Part shown: piece after piece, positions 4,703-5,533 of the stretch | Numbering within the stretch: position 1 is the first letter of the stretch | Layout: the number at the start of each line of letters is the position of its first letter | Assembly (NCBI GenBank): GCA_021806355.1 | Contig: JAJZXT010000065.1 | Span: forward strand, 1-5,533 | Reading direction: 5' to 3' | Length of the DNA stretch: 5,533 bases | Source of the DNA: Thermoplasmata archaeon | GTDB lineage: Archaea > Thermoplasmatota > Thermoplasmata > Thermoplasmatales > Thermoplasmataceae | The notes under the pieces: generated by a model | The model's input: only the letters and a program-made list of their open reading frames with translations | Databases searched by the model: none | Told to the model about the DNA's origin: nothing | Translations under genes and position numbers: made by a program

Positions 4703-5533
4703 CTAAACCGTATAATCCTTATACTTTTTATTCTCCTGTCTTCGCCATATGATTATTACCACTGCAATGAAGATAACAGCAATAATGAATATGGATATCT
4801 TACTTAAATGATAAGGGATGATCGTGTTTTTTATTGATATCGAGAAAATGTAAATATCACCCACTGAAGATGGCGAAACACCATATCCTTCAAATGCAAA
4901 TTCCTTTTGACTGTACGGATTATACAGCTGAACATAGCATTGACCTAACTCCCCCTCCGAACGATAATAATAAGATACCGAATTTGATGATAGATTTATT
5001 GCAATAAAACTGGCACTTGGGTTATTTATTATTATAGAATTGTTGGAAAAGTCAAGACCCATACTAAGTTGAAGAAGCCTTATCAGATTTTGTCCATTGA
5101 GCTTGATAGTTGTTAGGATGCTTTGAGAAATAGTGCTTATTATTGATACGTTATCATAGTTGTGATGTGGAGAACCGAGAACATATAATGAATTTGATTC
5201 TTGATCGTAAATTATTGCTGTTGGGGAATTACAGGCATCAAATGGCAACTTGATATCCTTTATGATTGAATTGTTTGTTGTGTTGATTATTGAAATTGTT
5301 CCTGAATTCTGGTTATTGAGGTAAATATCATTGTTCAGGAGAATCATCTGTTTTGGATCAGATCCAACCTGTATAGGTGATGACACCTTATTGGTTTGAG
5401 GATTGATAACGGATATATTGTTTGATCCACTGTTTGTTACATATATCATTCCGTTGGCGGGAACATATATTGCGTTAGTGGGATCTGATCCAACGTTTAT
5501 TGAGGTGATTACTTTCATTGAGAATGGATCTAT
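4703..5533 (-). CDS. YncE-like beta-propeller surface protein, C-terminal part
   Basis: The reading frame is open to the right edge, so the N-terminus lies outside the window. The ATG at 5516-5518 is not the start: it is preceded in frame by IDPFS, which completes a propeller repeat. There are 276 residues visible. Two VGSDP turns (14-18 and 56-60) are 42 residues apart, and the unit MIYVTNSGSNNISVINPQTN matches the repeat of YncE/SMP-30-like seven-bladed propellers found in many archaeal cell-surface proteins. The later blades (about 61-185) are more divergent and rich in Asn, Ser and Ile. A hydrophobic helix at about 245-263 followed by WRRQENKKYK predicts a C-terminal membrane anchor with the propeller outside and a short basic tail inside. 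Ligand and role are unknown; adhesion or cell-surface structure is a guess. Base composition looks more A/T-rich than the exosome genes. No operon partner is visible. Confidence 0.85.
   Translation of the reverse strand: MDPFSMKVITSINVGSDPTNAIYVPANGMIYVTNSGSNNISVINPQTNKVSSPIQVGSDPKQMILLNNDIYLNNQNSGTISIINTTNNSIIKDIKLPFDACNSPTAIIYDQESNSLYVLGSPHHNYDNVSIISTISQSILTTIKLNGQNLIRLLQLSMGLDFSNNSIIINNPSASFIAINLSSNSVSYYYRSEGELGQCYVQLYNPYSQKEFAFEGYGVSPSSVGDIYIFSISIKNTIIPYHLSKISIFIIAVIFIAVVIIIWRRQENKKYKDYTV
5355..5494 (-). repeat. Propeller-blade DNA repeat, 126-base period
   Basis: GGATCAGATCCAAC at 5355-5368 and GGATCTGATCCAAC at 5481-5494 differ at one base and lie exactly 126 bases apart, or 42 codons. 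Both encode the Val-Gly-Ser-Asp-Pro turn that ends a blade. The DNA-level match suggests relatively recent blade duplication or strong constraint on this turn. Confidence 0.65.

Noticed and set aside
4527..4718. Minus-strand frame open for 63 codons, containing FTTKFWEHGVSS
   Set aside because: It has no start codon except near its end, overlaps the end of the propeller gene, overlaps the pseudogene promoter and matches nothing I recognise. Chance openness is likely.
5516..5518. ATG as the start of the propeller protein
   Set aside because: The frame stays open to the window edge, and the residues before it complete a propeller repeat, so the true start lies outside.

Overview
The window looks like a chromosomal segment from an archaeon of the Thermoplasmata, most likely the order Thermoplasmatales. 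The main evidence is a 233-residue 20S proteasome alpha subunit that closely resembles, as I recall it, the Thermoplasma acidophilum protein in length and N-terminus. It keeps the gate residues Tyr8, Asp9, Pro17 and Tyr26 and the pocket residue Lys66. A-rich/T-rich TATA boxes about 26 bases before a start codon (the pattern of leaderless archaeal mRNAs), alternating with GGAG- or GGTGA-type ribosome binding sites, also point to an archaeon.

Bases 1-3877 hold part of the archaeal exosome-proteasome gene cluster, all on the minus strand. In transcription order these are psmA (proteasome alpha), a zinc-ribbon six-helix membrane protein of unknown function, an SBDS/Sdo1 ribosome-maturation factor, rrp4 (exosome RNA-binding cap) and rrp41 (catalytic exosome ring subunit, running off the left edge). 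Rrp41 and Rrp4 belong to one 3'-to-5' RNA-degrading machine, SBDS works in 50S maturation and PsmA in protein degradation, so the cluster joins RNA and protein quality control. The membrane protein is the unexpected member. The spacers suggest several transcription starts: one before psmA, one just before SBDS giving a leaderless message, and one or two in the 141-base gap before rrp4. rrp4 and rrp41 overlap by 11 bases and are probably co-translated.

Bases 3878-4702 have no intact gene. The best-supported item is a decayed minus-strand DsrE/DsrF-like sulfur-relay gene (4164-4513). It has a recognisable leaderless promoter, a start codon, a frameshift that one extra A in an A-run would repair, and two in-frame stops. 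A weaker, unidentified plus-strand coding remnant may begin at 3991, divergent from psmA.

Bases 4703-5533 hold the C-terminal part of a YncE-like beta-propeller surface protein, minus strand, anchored by one C-terminal membrane helix. Its N-terminus lies beyond the right edge. From about 3900 rightwards the sequence looks like accessory, turning-over DNA beside a conserved housekeeping cluster. I found no tRNA, rRNA, CRISPR array or intact insertion sequence.
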